The notes under the pieces are model-generated. The model searched no databases. It saw only the letters and a program-made list of their open reading frames with translations, and was not told the DNA's origin. A stretch of DNA of 64,000 bases from Petrolisthes cinctipes (lineage: Eukaryota > Arthropoda > Malacostraca > Decapoda > Porcellanidae), in assembly GCA_033782935.1 (NCBI GenBank), contig JAWQEG010000630.1, forward strand, positions 2,016,501-2,080,500, written 5' to 3'. Positions 22,163 to 34,260 of the stretch are shown here, in pieces. Made by a program: the position numbers and the translations under genes. How positions within the stretch are numbered: position 1 is the stretch's first letter; each line of letters opens with the position of its first letter.

Positions 22163-25100
22163 GTGTTAGAGTATTTTCAAAATACATGCTCAAAACATAC
22201 TGAAAATCGATCTTTTAGGTGCACAAAAGTCGATATGTGCATGCATCTTCAGTACCCGTTTATATCTCAAATTCAGGCTCAAAACACCCGAAAATTCAAT
22301 ATTTTGGGGTCCCAGAAGCAATCTGTACATGCCTACTCAGTGTTAGAGTATTTTCAAAATACAGGCCCAAAACATGCTGAAAATCGATATTTTAGATGCC
22401 CAAAGTCAATATGTGCATGTATCTTCTGTACCCGTTTATATCTCAAATTCAGGCTCAAAACACCCGAAAATTCAATATTTTGGGGTCCCAGAAGCAATCT
22501 GTACATGCCTACACAGTGCTAGAATATTTTCAAAATATAGGCTAAAAACATGCTGAAAATCGATATTTTAGGTGCCAAAAAATAGATATCCCAAATTCAG
22601 TCCCAAAACACCCGAAAATTCGATATTTAGAGGTCCCAAAAGGTATCTGTACATGCCTACTCCGTGTTAGAGTATTTTCAAAATACAGGCCAAAAACATA
22701 CTGAAAATCGATCTTTTAGGTGCCCAAAAGTCGATATGTGCATGCATCTTCTGTACCCGTTTATATCTCAAATTCTGGCCCTCAACACCCGAAAATTCGA
22801 TATTTTGGGGTCCCAGAAGCGATCTGTACATGCCTACTCCGTGTTAGAGTATTTTCAAAATTCAGGCCCAAAACATGCTGAAAATCGATATTTTAGATGC
22901 CCAAAGTCAATATGTGCATGTATCTTCTGTACCCGTTTATATCTCAAATTCAGGCTCAAAACACCCGAAAATTCAATATTTTGGGGTCCCAGAAGCAATC
23001 TGTATATGCCTTCTCAGTGCTAGAATATTTTCAAAATATAGGCTAAAAACATGCTAAAAATCGATCTTTTAGGTGCCAAAGAGTCGATATCTCAAATTCA
23101 GTCCCAAAACACCCGAAAATTCGATATTTAGGGGTCCCAGAAGCGATCTGTACATGCCTACTCCGTGTTAGAGTATTTTCAAAATACATGCACAAAACAT
23201 ACTGAAAATCGATCTTTTAGGTGCACAAAAGTCGATATGTGCATGCATCTTCAGTACCCGTTTATATTTCAAATTCAGGATCAAAACACCCGAAAATTCA
23301 ATATTTTGGGGTCCCAGAAGCAATCTGTACATGCCTACTCAGTGTTAGAGTATTTTCAAAATACAGGCGCAAAACATGCTGAAAATCGATATTTTAGATG
23401 CCCAAAGTCAATATGTGCATGTATCTTCTGTACTCGTTTATATCTCAAATTCAGGCTCAAAACACTCGAAAATTCAATATTTTGGGGTCCCAGAAGCAAT
23501 CTGTACATGCCTACACAGTGCTAGAATATTTTCAAAATATAGGCTAAAAACATGCTAAAAATCGACATTTTAGGTGCCCAAAAATCGATATCTCAAATTC
23601 AGTCCCAAAACACCCGAAAATTCGATATTTAGAGGTCCCAGAAGGGATCTGTACATGCCTACACCGTGTTAGAGTATTTTCAAAATACAGGCCAAAAACA
23701 TACTGAAAATCGATCTTTTAGGTGCCCAAAAGTCGATATGTGCATGCATCTTCAGTACCCGTTTATATCTCAAATTCTGGCCCTAAACACCCGAAAATTC
23801 GATATTTTGGGGTCCCAAAAGCGATCTGTACATGCCTACTCCGTGTTCGAGTATTTTCAAAATTCAGGCCCAGAACATGCTGAAAATCGATATTTTTGGT
23901 GCCCAAAGTCAATATGTGCATGTATCTTCTGTACCCGTTTATATCTCAAATTCAGGCTCAAAACACCCGAAAATTCAATATTTTGGGGTCCCAGAAGCAA
24001 TCTGTACATGCCTACTCAGTGCTAGAATATTTTCAAAATATAGGCTAAAAACATGCTAAAAATCGATCTTTTAGGTGCCAAAAAGTCGATATCTCAAATT
24101 CAGTCCCAAAACACCCGAAAATTCGATATTTAGGGGTCCCAGAAGCGATCTGTACATGCCTACTCCGTGTTAGAGTATTTTCAAAATACATGCTCAAAAC
24201 ATACTGAAAATCGATATTTTAGATGCCCAAAGTCAATATGTGCATGTATCTTCTGTACCCGTTTATATCTCAAATTCAGGCTCAAAACACCCGAAAATTC
24301 AATATTTTGGGGTCCCAGAAGCAATCTGTACATGCCTACACAGTGCTAGAATATTTTCAAAATATAGGCTAAAAACATGCTAAAAATCGACATTTTAGGT
24401 GCCAAAAAATCGATATCTCAAATTCAGTCCCAAAACACCCGAAAATTCGATATTTAGAGGTCCCAGAAGGTATCTGTACATGCTTACTCCGTGTTAGAGT
24501 ATTTTCAAAATACAGGCCAAAAACATACTGAAAATCGATCTTTTAGGTGCACAAAAGTCGATATGTGCATGCATCTTCAGTACCCGTTTATATTTCAAAT
24601 TCAGGACCAAAAAACCCGAAAATTCAATATTTTGGGGTCCCAGAAGCAATCTGTACATGCCTACTCCGTGTTAGAGTATTTTCAAAATTCAGGCCCAAAA
24701 CATGCTGAAAATCGATATTTTTGGTGCCCAAAGTCAATATGTGCATGTATCTTCTGTACCCGTTTATATCTCAAATTCAGGCTCAAAACACCCGAAAATT
24801 CAATATTTTGGGGTCCCAGAAGCAATCTGTACATGCCTACTCAGTGCTAGAATATTTTCAAAATATAGGCTAAAAACATGCTAAAAATCGATCTTTTAGG
24901 TGCCAAAAAGTCGATATCTCAAATTCAGTCCCAAAACACCCGAAAATTCGATATTTAGGGGTCCCAGAAGCGATCTGTACATGCCTACTCCGTGTTAGAG
25001 TATTTTCAAAATACATGCTCAAAACATACTGAAAATCGATCTTTTAGGTGCACAAAAGTCGATATGTGCATGCATCTTCAGTACCCGTTTATATCTCAAA

Positions 25101-26374
25101 TTCAGGCTCAAAACACCCGAAAATTCAATATTTTGGGGTCCCAGAAGCAATCTGTACATGCCTACTCAGTGTTAGAGTATTTTCAAAATTCAGGCCCAAA
25201 ACATGCTGAAAATCGATATTTTTGGTGCCCAAAGTCAATATGTGCATGTATCTTCTGTACCCGTTTATATCTCAAATTCAGGCTCAAAACACCCGAAAAT
25301 TCAATATTTTGGGGTCCCAGAAGCAATCTGTACATGCCTACACAGTGCTAGAATATTTTCAAAATATAGGCTAAAAACATGCTAAAAATCGACATTTTAG
25401 GTGCCCAAAAATCGATATCTCAAATTCAGTCCCAAAACACCCGAAAATTCGATATTTAGAGGTCCCAGAAGGTATCTGTACATGCCTACTCCGTGTTAGA
25501 GTATTTTCAAAATACAGGCCAAAAACATACTGAAAATCGATCTTTTAGGTGCCCAAAAGTCGATATGTGCATGCATCTTCTTCACCCGTTTATATCTCAA
25601 ATTCTGGCCCTAAACACCCGAAAATTCGATATTTTGGGGTCCCAGAAGCGATCTGTACATGCCTACTCCGTGTTAGAGTATTTTCAAAATTCAGGCCCAA
25701 AACATGCTGAAAATCGATATTTTTGGTGCCCAAAGTCAATATGTGGATGTATCTTCTGTACCCGTTTATATCTCAAATTCAGGCTCAAAACACCCGAAAA
25801 TTCAATATTTTGGGGTCCCAGAAGCAATCTGTACATGCCTACTCAGTGCTAGAATATTTTCAAAATATAGGCTAAAAACATGCTGAAAATCGATCTTATA
25901 GGTGCCAAAAAGTCGATATCTCAAATTCAATCCCAAAACACCCGAAAATTCGATATTTAGGGGTCCCAGAAGCGATCTGTACATGCCTACTCCGTGTTAG
26001 AGTATTTTCAAAATACATGCTCAAAACATACTGAAAATCGATCTTTTAGGTGCACAAAAGTCGATATGTGCATGCATCTTCAGTACCCGTTTATATCTCA
26101 AATTCAGGCTCAAAACACCCGAAAATTCAATATTTTGGGGTCCCAGAAGCAATCTGTACATGCCTACTCAGTGTTAGAGTATTTTCAAAATACATGCCCA
26201 AAACATGCTGAAAATCGATATTTTAGATGCCCAAAGTCAATATGTGCATGTATCTTCTGTACCCGTTTATATCTCAAATTCAGGCTCAAAACACCCGAAA
26301 ATTCAATATTTTGGGGTCCCAGAAGCAATCTGTACATGCCTACACAGTGCTAGAATATTTTCAAAATATAGGCT

Positions 26375-26522
26375 AAAAACATGCTAAAAATCGACATTTT
26401 AGGTGCCAAAAAATCGATATCTCAAATTCTGGCCCTAAACACCCGAAAATTCGATATTTTGGGTTCCCAGAATCGATCTGTACATGCCTACTCCGTGTTA
26501 GAGTATTTTCAAAGTTCAGGCC
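26375..26522 (+). repeat. Chimeric S/B short monomer
   Basis: The first part is S (ATCGACATTTTAGG, 29-bp block missing). The rest is class B (TTCTGGCCCTAAACACC, TTCGATATTTTGGG, CAGAATCGATCTG). The switch lies in CTCAAATTC. The following monomer begins after AAAGTTCAGG. The same chimera with the same private variants recurs at 33,832-33,979, confirming that the two regions are duplicates. Confidence 0.86.
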
Positions 26523-26557
26523 CAAAACATGCTGAAAATCGATATTTTTGGTGCCCA

Positions 26558-29500
26558 AAGTCAATATGTGCATGTATCTTCTGTACCCGTTTATATCTCA
26601 AATTCAGGCTCAAAACACCCAAAAATTCAATATTTTGGGGTCCCAGAAGCAATCTGTACATGCCTACACAGTGCTAGAATATTTTCAAAATATAGGCTAA
26701 AAACATGCTAAAAATCGACATTTTAGGTACCAAAAAATCGATATCTCAAATTCAGTCCCAAAACACCCGAAAATTCGATATTTAGAGGTCCCAGAAGGGA
26801 TCTGTACATGCATACACCGTGTTAGAGTATTTTCAAAATACAAGCCAAAAACATACTGAAAATCGATCTTTTAGGTGCCCAAAAGTCGATATGTGCATGC
26901 ATCTTCAGTACCCGTTTATATCTCATATTCTGGCCCTAAACACTCGAAAATTCGATATTTTGGGGTCCCAGAAGCGATCTGTACATGCCTACTCCGTGTT
27001 CGAGTATTTTCAAAATTCAGGCCCAAAACATGCTGAAAATCGATATTTTTGGTGCCCAAAGTCAATATGTGCATGTATCTTCTGTACCCGTTTATATCTC
27101 AAATTCAGGCTCAAAACACCCGAAAATTCAATATTTTGGGGTCCCAGAAGCAATCTGAACATGCCTACTCAGTGCTAGAATATTTTCAAAATATAGGCTA
27201 AAAACATGCTAAAAATCGACATTTTAGGTGCCACAAAATCGATATCTCAAATTCAGTCCCAAAACACCCGAAAATTCGATATTTAGAGGTCCCAGAAGGT
27301 ATCTGTACATGCTTACTCCGTGTTAGAGTATTTTCAAAATACAGGCCAAAAACATACTGAAAATCGATCTTTTAGGTGCACAAAAGTCGATATGTGCATG
27401 CATCTTCAGTACCCGTTTATATTTCAAATTCAGGATAAAAAAACCCGAAAATTCAATATTTTGGGGTCCCAGAAGCAATCTGTACATGCTTACTCCGTGT
27501 TAGAGTATTTTCAAAATACAGGCCAAAAACATACTGAAAATCGATCTTTTAGGTGCCCAAAAGTCGATATATGCATGCATCTTCTGTACCCGTTTATATC
27601 TCAAATTCTGGCCCTAAACACCCGAAAATTCGATATTTTGGGGTCCCAGAAGCGATCTGTACATGCCTACTCCGTGTTAGAGTATTTTCAAAATTCAGGC
27701 CCAAAACATGCTGAAAATCGATATTTTTGGTGCCCAAAGTCAATATGTGGATGTATCTTCTGTACCCGTTTATATCTCAAATTCAGGCTCAAAACACCCG
27801 AAAATTCAATATTTTGGGGTCCCAGAAGCAATCTGTACATGCCTACTCAGTGCTAGAATATTTTCAAAATATAGGCTAAAAACATGCTAAAAATCGATCT
27901 TATAGGTGCCAAAAAGTCGATATCTCAAATTCAATCCCAAAACACCCGAAAATTCGATATTTAGGGGTCCCAGAAGCGATCTCTACATGCCTACTCCGTG
28001 TTAGAGTATTTTCAAAATACATGCTCAAAACATACTGAAAATCGATCTTTTAGGTGCACAAAAGTCGATATGTGCATGCATCTTCAGTACCCGTTTATAT
28101 CTCAAATTCAGGCTCAAAACACCCGAAAATTCAATATTTTGGGGTCCCAGAAGCAATCTGTACATGCCTACTCAGTGTTAGAGTATTTTCAAAATACAGG
28201 CCCAAAACATGCTGAAAATCGATATTTTAGATGCCCAAAGTCAATATGTGCATGTATCTTCTGTACCCGTTTATATCTCAAATTCAGGCTCAAAACACCC
28301 GAAAATTCAATATTTTGGGGTCCCAGAAGCAATCTGTACATGCCTACACAGTGCTAGAATATTTTCAAAATATAGGCTAAAAACATGCTGAAAATCGATA
28401 TTTTAGGTGCCAAAAAATAGATATCCCAAATTCAGTCCCAAAACACCCGAAAATTCGATATTTAGAGGTCCCAGAAGGTATCTGTACATGCCTACTCCGT
28501 GTTAGAGTATTTTCAAAATACAGGCCAAAAACATACTGAAAATCGATCTTTTAGGTGCCCAAAAGTCGATATGTGCATGCATCTTCTGTACCCGTTTATA
28601 TCTCAAATTCTGGCCCTCAACACCCGAAAATTCGATATTTTGGGGTCCCAGAAGCGATCTGTACATGCCTACTCCGTGTTAGAGTATTTTCAAAATTCAG
28701 GCCCAAAACATGCTGAAAATCGATATTTTAGATGCCCAAAGTCAATATGTGCATGTATCTTCTGTACCCGTTTATATCTCAAATTCAGGCTCAAAACACC
28801 CGAAAATTCAATATTTTGGGGTCCCAGAAGCAATCTGTATATGCCTTCTCAGTGCTAGAATATTTTCAAAATATAGGCTAAAAACATGCTAAAAATCGAT
28901 CTTTTAGGTGCCAAAGAGTCGATATCTCAAATTCAGTCCCAAAACACCCGAAAATTCGATATTTAGGGGTCCCAGAAGCGATCTGTACATGCCTACTCCG
29001 TGTTAGAGTATTTTCAAAATACATGCACAAAACATACTGAAAATCGATCTTTTAGGTGCACAAAAGTCGATATGTGCATGCATCTTCAGTACCCGTTTAT
29101 ATTTCAAATTCAGGATCAAAACACCCGAAAATTCAATATTTTGGGGTCCCAGAAACAATCTGTACATGCCTACTCAGTGTTAGAGTATTTTCAAAATACA
29201 GGCGCAAAACATGCTGAAAATCGATATTTTAGATGCCCAAAGTCAATATGTGCATGTATCTTCTGTACTCGTTTATATCTCAAATTCAGGCTCAAAACAC
29301 TCGAAAATTCAATATTTTGGGGTCCCAGAAGCAATCTGTACATGCCTACACAGTGCTAGAATATTTTCAAAATATAGGCTAAAAACATGCTAAAAATCGA
29401 CATTTTAGGTGCCCAAAAATCGATATCTCAAATTCAGTCCCAAAACACCCGAAAATTCGATATTTAGAGGTCCCAGAAGGGATCTGTACATGCCTACACC

Positions 29501-32500
29501 GTGTTAGAGTATTTTCAAAATACAGGCCAAAAACATACTGAAAATCGATCTTTTAGGTGCCCAAAAGTCGATATGTGCATGCATCTTCAGTACCCGTTTA
29601 TATCTCAAATTCTGGCCCTAAACACCCGAAAATTCGATATTTTGGGGTCCCAAAAGCGATCTGTACATGCCTACTCCGTGTTCGAGTATTTTCAAAATTC
29701 AGGCCAAAAACATGCTGAAAATCGATATTTTTGGTGCCCAAAGTCAATATGTGCATGTATCTTCTGTACCCGTTTATATCTCAAATTCAGGCTCAAAACA
29801 CCCGAAAATTCAATATTTTGGGGTCCCAGAAGCAATCTGTACATGCCTACTCAGTGCTAGAATATTTTCAAAATATAGGCTAAAAACATGCTAAAAATCG
29901 ATCTTTTAGGTGCCAAAAAGTCGATATCTCAAATTCAGTCCCAAAACACCCGAAAATTCGATATTTAGGGGTCCCAGAAGCGATCTGTACATGCCTACTC
30001 CGTGTTAGAGTATTTTCAAAATACATGCTCAAAACATACTGAAAATCGATATTTTAGATGCCCAAAGTCAATATGTGCATGTATCTTCTGTACCCGTTTA
30101 TATCTCAAATTCAGGCTCAAAACACCCGAAAATTCAATATTTTGGGGTCCCAGAAGCAATCTGTACATGCCTACACAGTGCTAGAATATTTTCAAAATAT
30201 AGGCTAAAAACATGCTAAAAATCGACATTTTAGGTGCCAAAAAATCGATATCTCAAATTCAGTCCCAAAACACCCGAAAATTCGATATTTAGAGGTCCCA
30301 GAAGGTATCTGTACATGCTTACTCCGTGTTAGAGTATTTTCAAAATACAGGCCAAAAACATACTGAAAATCGATCTTTTAGGTGCACAAAAGTCGATATG
30401 TGCATGCATCTTCAGTACCCGTTTATATTTCAAATTCAGGATCAAAAAACCCGAAAATTCAATATTTTGGGGTCCCAGAAGCAATCTGTACATGCCTACT
30501 CCGTGTTAGAGTATTTTCAAAATTCAGGCCCAAAACATGCTGAAAATCGATATTTTTGGTGCCCAAAGTCAATATGTGCATGTATCTTCTGTACCCGTTT
30601 ATATCTCAAATTCAGGCTCAAAACACCCGAAAATTCAATATTTTGGGGTCCCAGAAGCAATCTGTACATGCCTACTCAGTGCTAGAATATTTTCAAAATA
30701 TAGGCTAAAAACATGCTAAAAATCGATCTTTTAGGTGCCAAAAAGTCGATATCTCAAATTCAGTCCCAAAACACCCGAAAATTCGATATTTAGGGGTCCC
30801 AGAAGCGATCTGTACATGCCTACTCCGTGTTAGAGTATTTTCAAAATACATGCTCAAAACATACTGAAAATCGATCTTTTAGGTGCACAAAAGTCGATAT
30901 GTGCATGCATCTTCAGTACCCGTTTATATCTCAAATTCAGGCTCAAAACACCCGAAAATTCAATATTTTGGGGTCCCAGAAGCAATCTGTACATGCCTAC
31001 TCAGTGTTAGAGTATTTTCAAAATTCAGGCCCAAAACATGCTGAAAATCGATATTTTTGGTGCCCAAAGTCAATATGTGCATGTATCTTCTGTACCCGTT
31101 TATATCTCAAATTCAGGCTCAAAACACCCGAAAATTAAATATTTTGGGGTCCCAGAAGCAATCTGTACAGTGCTAGAATATTTTCAAAATATAGGCTAAA
31201 AACATGCTAAAAATCGACATTTTAGGTGCCCAAAAATCGATATCTCAAATTCAGTCCCAAAACACCCGAAAATTCGATATTTAGAGGTCCCAGAAGGTAT
31301 CTGTACATGCCTACTCCGTGTTAGAGTATTTTCAAAATACAGGCCAAAAACATACTGAAAATCGATCTTTTAGGTGCCCAAAAGTCGATATGTGCATGCA
31401 TCTTCTTCACCCGTTTATATCTCAAATTCTGGCCCTAAACACCCGAAAATTCGATATTTTGGGGTCCCAGAAGCGATCTGTACATGCCTACTCCGTGTTA
31501 GAGTATTTTCAAAATTCAGGCCCAAAACATGCTGAAAATCGATATTTTTGGTGCCCAAAGTCAATATGTGGATGTATCTTCTGTACCCGTTTATATCTCA
31601 AATTCAGGCTCAAAACACCCGAAAATTCAATATTTTGGGGTCCCAGAAGCAATCTGTACATGCCTACTCAGTGCTAGAATATTTTCAAAATATAGGCTAA
31701 AAACATGCTGAAAATCGATCTTATAGGTGCCAAAAAGTCGATATCTCAAATTCAATCCCAAAACACCCGAAAATTCGATATTTAGGGGTCCCAGAAGCGA
31801 TCTGTACATGCCTACTCCGTGTTAGAGTATTTTCAAAATACATGCTCAAAACATACTGAAAATCGATCTTTTAGGTGCACAAAAGTCGATATGTGCATGC
31901 ATCTTCAGTACCCGTTTATATCTCAAATTCAGGCTCAAAACACCCGAAAATTAAATATTTTGGGGTCCCAGAAGAAATCTGTACAATGCTAGAATATTTT
32001 CAAAATATAGGCTAAAAACATGCTAAAAATCAATCTTTTAGGTGTCAAAAAGTCGATATCTCAAATTTAGTCCCAAAACACCCGAAAATTCGATATTTAG
32101 GGGTCCCAGAAGCGATCTGTACATGCCTACTCCGTGTTAGAGTATTTTCAAAATACATGCTCAAAACATACTGAAAATCGATCTTTTAGGTGCACAAAAG
32201 TCGATATGTGCATGCATCTTCAGTACCCGTTTATATCTCAAATTCAGGCTCAAAACACCCGAAAATTCAATATTTTGGGGTCCCAGAAGCAATCTGTACA
32301 TGCCTACTCAGTGTTAGAGTATTTTCAAAATACAGGCCCAAAACATGCTGAAAATCGATATTTTAGATGCCCAAAGTCAATATGTGCATGTATCTTCTGT
32401 ACCCGTTTATATCTCAAATTCAGGCTCAAAACACCCGAAAATTCAATATTTTGGGGTCCCAGAAGCAATCTGTACATGCCTACCCAGTGCTAGAATATTT

Positions 32501-34130
32501 TCAAAATATAGGCTAAAAACATGCTAAAAATCGACATTTTAGGTGCCAACAAATCGATATCTCAAATTCAGTCCCAAAACACCCGAAAATTCGATATTTA
32601 GAGGTCCCAGAAGGTATCTGTACATGCTTACTCCGTGTTAAAGTATTTTCAAAATACAGGCCAAAAACATACTGAAAATCGATCTTTTAGGTGCACAAAA
32701 GTCGATATGTGCATGCATCTTCAGTACCCGTATATATTTTAAATTCAGGATCAAAAAACCCGAAAATTCAATATTTTGGGGTCCCAGAAGCAATCTGTAC
32801 ATGCCTACTCCGTGTTAGAGTATTTTCAAAATTCAGGCCCAAAACATGCTGAAAATCGATATTTTTGGTGCCCAAAGTCAATATGTGCATGTATCTTCTG
32901 TACCCGTTTATATCTCAAATTCAGGCTCAAAACACCCGAAAATTCAATATTTTGGGGTCCCAGAAGCAATCTGTACATGCCTACTCAGTGCTAGAATATT
33001 TTCAAAATATAGGCTAAAAACATGCTGAAAATCGATCTTATAGGTGCCAAAAAGTCGATATCTCAAATTCAATCCCAAAACACCCGAAAATTCGATATTT
33101 AGGGGTCCCAGAAGCGATCTGTACATGCCTACTCCGTGTTAGAGTATTTTCAAAATACATGCTCAAAACATACTGAAAATCGATCTTTTAGGTGCACAAA
33201 AGTCGATATGTGCATGCATCTTCAGTACCCGTTTATATCTCAAATTCAGGCTCAAAACACCCGAAAATTAAATATTTTGGGGTCCCAGAAGCAATCTGTA
33301 CAATGCTAGAATATTTTCAAAATATAGGCTAAAAACATGCTAAAAATCGATCTTTTAGGTGCCAAAAAGTCGATATCTCAAATTCAGTCCCAAAACACCC
33401 GAAAATTCGATATTTAGGGGTCCCAGAAGCGATCTGTACATGCCTACTCCATGTTAGAGTATTTTCAAAATACATGCTCAAAACATACTGAAAATTGATC
33501 TTTTAGGTGCACAAAAGTCGATATGTGCATGCATCTTCAGTACCCGTTTATATCTCAAATTCAGGCTCAAAACACCCGAAAATTCAATATTTTGGGGTCC
33601 CAGAAGCAATCTGTACATGCCTACTCAGTGTTAGAGTATTTTCAAAATACATGCCCAAAACATGCTGAAAATCGATATTTTAGATGCCCAAAGTCAATAT
33701 GTGCATGTATCTTCTGTACCCGTTTATATCTCAAATTCAGGCTCAAAACACCCGAAAAATCAATATTTTGGGGTCCCAGAAGCAATCTGTACATGCCTAC
33801 ACAGTGCTAGAATATTTTCAAAATATAGGCTAAAAACATGCTAAAAATCGACATTTTAGGTGCCAAAAAATCGATATCTCAAATTCTGGCCCTAAACACC
33901 CGAAAATTCGATATTTTGGGGTCCCAGAATCGATCTGTACATGCCTACTCCGTGTTAGAGTATTTTCAAAGTTCAGGCCCAAAACATGCTGAAAATCGAT
34001 ATTTTTGGTGCCCAAAGTCAATATGTGCATGTATCTTCTGTACCCGTTTATATCTCAAATTCAGGCTCAAAACACCCGAAAATTCAATATTTTGGGGTCC
34101 CAGAAGCAATCTGTACAGTGCTAGAATATT
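26558..34130 (+). repeat. 5.83-kb tandem duplication, copy 2 (internally expanded)
   Basis: This copy matches the preceding block to about 31,945. It then holds about 1.6 kb of extra satellite, and from about 33,451 matches the end of copy 1 (25,994 onward) at an offset of 7,457. A 10-bp loss near 31,170 shifts the offset to 5,825 before the expansion. The copy ends shortly before the inversion junction. That the duplication stops next to the orientation switch may reflect a shared rearrangement history (inference). Confidence 0.83.
31819..33450 (+). repeat. 1,632-bp expansion inside copy 2
   Basis: This extra segment consists of steps 315, 501, 501 and 315 bp. The region from about 31,505 to 32,200 recurs at about 32,822-33,517, an offset of 1,317. 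Shared rare markers are TTATAGGTGCCAAAAAG, TTCAATCCCAAAAC, AAAATTAAATATTTTGG and CTGTACAATGCTAG. The expansion was probably made by one or two local tandem duplications after the 5.83-kb event, since copy 1 lacks it. Confidence 0.8.
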
Positions 34131-34206
34131 TTCAAAATATAGGCTAAAAACATGCTAAAAATCGATCTTTTAGGTGCCAAAAAGTCGATATCTCAAATTC
34201 AGTCCC

Positions 34207-34260
34207 AAAACACCCGAAAATTCGATATTTAGGGACCCCAAAATATTGAATTTTCGGGTG
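34207..34260. other. Orientation switch (inversion junction) in the array
   Basis: Up to 34,234 the sequence is a forward S monomer ending ATATTTAGGG. From 34,232 on it is the reverse complement of the matching part of an A-type monomer, reading GGGACCCCAAAATATTG. The three G at 34,232-34,234 belong to both sides. The normal monomer has GGGGTCCC here, and GGG-T-CCC is an inverted repeat with a one-base centre, so both arms break at the same monomer coordinate. The arms next to the junction are different classes (TTCGATATTTA on the left, TTCAATATTTTGG when the right is read backwards), so the right arm was not copied from the adjacent left monomer. The alternative is a mis-join during assembly. 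Confidence 0.93.

Larger units (their letters stand above)
20725..26557 (+). repeat. 5.83-kb tandem duplication, copy 1
   Basis: Equivalent landmarks recur 5,833-5,835 bp downstream: 20,986 and 26,819; 21,487 and 27,320; 22,163 and 27,998; 24,167 and 30,002; 24,992 and 30,827. Rare shared markers are TACATGCATACACCG, CTCATATTCTGGCCC, CAATCTGAACATGCC, GTCGATATATGCATGC and AAATAGATATCCC. The offset changes from 5,833 to 5,835 because copy 1 lost TT near 21,627 (AATATTGGGG). The left boundary is approximate because flanking repeats also resemble each other. Confidence 0.88.
1..34234 (+). repeat. Satellite array, left arm, forward orientation
   Basis: The whole segment is head-to-tail copies of one AT-rich satellite. 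The trimer start (the GTGTTAGAG landmark) recurs at 297, 798, 1299, 1800, 2301, 2802, 3303, 3804 and 4305, exactly 501 bp apart, and continues with rare departures of 324, 462, 491-493, 315 or 676-678 bp up to the inversion point. Each departure is a gain or loss of whole monomers or a small internal deletion. No unique sequence, gene or mobile element interrupts it. The repeats are very similar along the arm, as expected for an array homogenised by unequal exchange. A centromeric or pericentromeric location is inferred from repeat size and organisation only. The array continues beyond base 1. Confidence 0.97.

Noticed and set aside
1..34234. CRISPR array
   Set aside because: Whole 148-177-bp units are similar end to end. 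There are no short constant repeats separated by unrelated spacers, and no cas genes.
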